From the NCBI GenBank assembly GCA_051876105.1, contig JBJEHN010000086.1, positions 1 to 24,176 of the forward strand: DNA of 24,176 bases, written 5' to 3'. This document shows, in pieces, positions 23,429 to 24,176 of this stretch. Numbering within the stretch: position 1 is the first letter of the stretch; every line of letters starts with the position of its first letter. The position numbers and the translations under genes were made by a program. This DNA is from W2P13-069 sp051876105. Lineage in GTDB: Bacteria > Actinomycetota > Coriobacteriia > Coriobacteriales > QAMH01. The notes below the pieces were generated by a model. That model did not search any database and was not told the DNA's origin. It saw only the letters and a program-made list of their open reading frames with translations.

Positions 23429-24176
23429 TCACAAGCGCTCGAGCGTGCGCCTGCAGTTCGCTTCTATCTCACTGAGCATTTTTCCCGCGCTATCAGCCGC
23501 GCCTTCTACCCCTTGCAGTCGCGCTTCGCCGGCTACTTCCTCAAGCGCATGGGGAACGACCCGCGCCATCGCCGCCATCCTCTCCTTGAGCAAATCGCTC
23601 CCAAGGCTCAGCTCGCCAAGAGAACTGTTGCTCACCAGCGCCTCGATGTGGTTCGCACTCAGCATCCCAAAGCGGTTCTCGCCACCAATGGAGAGCGCGG
23701 CGCGCAGGGGCTTGCGCCTTGAGGGCGAAAGGGAGTGGTATGGCGCAATCGAAGCAACATCGTACAAGGGGGCAATGCCCCTCTGAGGGGTCACCACCAA
23801 GCCAAGCAGCCGCTGCGTTCTCCCTGATTGCAGCGAGTTTCTGCTCGATCTCTCCCTCAGATAGAGGGATCAGACAGCTCGTATCGTCTTGAGGCGGGGG
23901 CTCCGTGCCGCTGGGGCATACCTGCACAGCGCCCGGACAGTCGGAACCCAAAACGCCAAGCAAGCGGAACGGGTTGTTTCCAGACACCCCGTACCTCGCA
24001 CCGATTGCGCTGCGCGTACTGGCCTCATCGGGGAGAAGCCCCATCAGGAACGGCCTGACAACACGGTCTCCAAAACGCTCGATGCCCAAGGGCATCGATG
24101 ACGACAACGGCACGCCGCCATAGGCAGGGTCATACTGAAAGGTGATTTTGCCGTCCCGGCTTTCGGAGAGGGTGCC
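23429..24176 (-). pseudogene. hipA: HipA-like toxin kinase remnant (internal deletion and frameshift), 5' end off window
   Basis: Two pieces of a HipA-family serine/threonine kinase. From the window edge to about 23800 one frame encodes the N-terminal subdomain: FQYDPAYGGVPLSSSMPLG, RPFLMGLLPDEASTRSAIGARYGVSGNNPFRLLGVLGSDCPGAVQ in parts, then LSEGEIEQKLAAIRENA. Near 23800 the homology jumps to another frame encoding the far C-terminal block: VTPQRGIAPLYDVASIAPYH, then LRAALSIGGENRFGML, ending at the TGA at 23429-23431. The SLAGAQxK loop, ATP-binding and catalytic NGDxHxKN segments that normally lie between are absent, roughly 150 or more residues. The product cannot be a functional kinase. 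A hipB antitoxin gene, if any, would lie beyond the window. Confidence 0.88.

Noticed and set aside
1..24176. CRISPR arrays, tRNA or rRNA genes
   Set aside because: No regularly spaced repeats, tRNA-like cloverleaf with TTCGA-type arm, or rRNA signature was seen on either strand.

Overview
This is a GC-rich window (one lower-GC island near 23.1 kb) that reads like a Gram-positive, high-GC anaerobe of the class Coriobacteriia (Collinsella/Olsenella-like). That placement is inferred from BspA-type leucine-rich-repeat surface proteins, cell-wall-binding-repeat-like regions, lipoproteins, a YedE/TusA/DUF3343 selenium-sulfur cassette and frequent GTG/TTG starts. No rRNA, tRNA or CRISPR array was seen.

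Left end (1-2900): a nested mobile element on the minus strand. A group II intron (5' end GTGCG at 2276, maturase/reverse transcriptase 146-1642, domain V at 61-94) sits inside an IS5-family transposase gene. The last exon bases pair with two intron segments at the positions expected for EBS1 and EBS2. The second half of the transposase is not visible before the window edge.

2900-5240: after a non-coding stretch comes a plus-strand three-gene operon: a YedE-family membrane transporter, a TusA-like CPxP sulfur/selenium carrier and a DUF3343 protein. Near-identical long palindromes lie on both sides of it.

5236-15490 (minus strand): envelope genes. These are an SPFH/stomatin-like protein, an unrecognised charged protein with a Gly/Met-rich tail, two tandem membrane-anchored SurA/PrsA-like foldases, a 1042-residue surface protein with leucine-rich repeats around a cell-wall-binding-repeat-like core, and a 702-residue secreted protein with a C-terminal Ig-like domain.

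15639-23088 (minus strand): a tight five-gene operon: a substrate-binding lipoprotein, two FecCD-type ABC permeases with unusual charged N-terminal extensions, a DUF58 protein and a DUF4129-like membrane protein. Neither the ABC ATPase nor the MoxR AAA+ ATPase usually found with these families is present. This cluster is the best candidate for an undescribed system: an iron-siderophore/haem/corrinoid-type importer apparently co-expressed with a DUF58/DUF4129 envelope module and followed by large secreted proteins.

Right end (23429-24176): a HipA-like toxin kinase remnant whose kinase core is deleted and whose two ends are in different frames.
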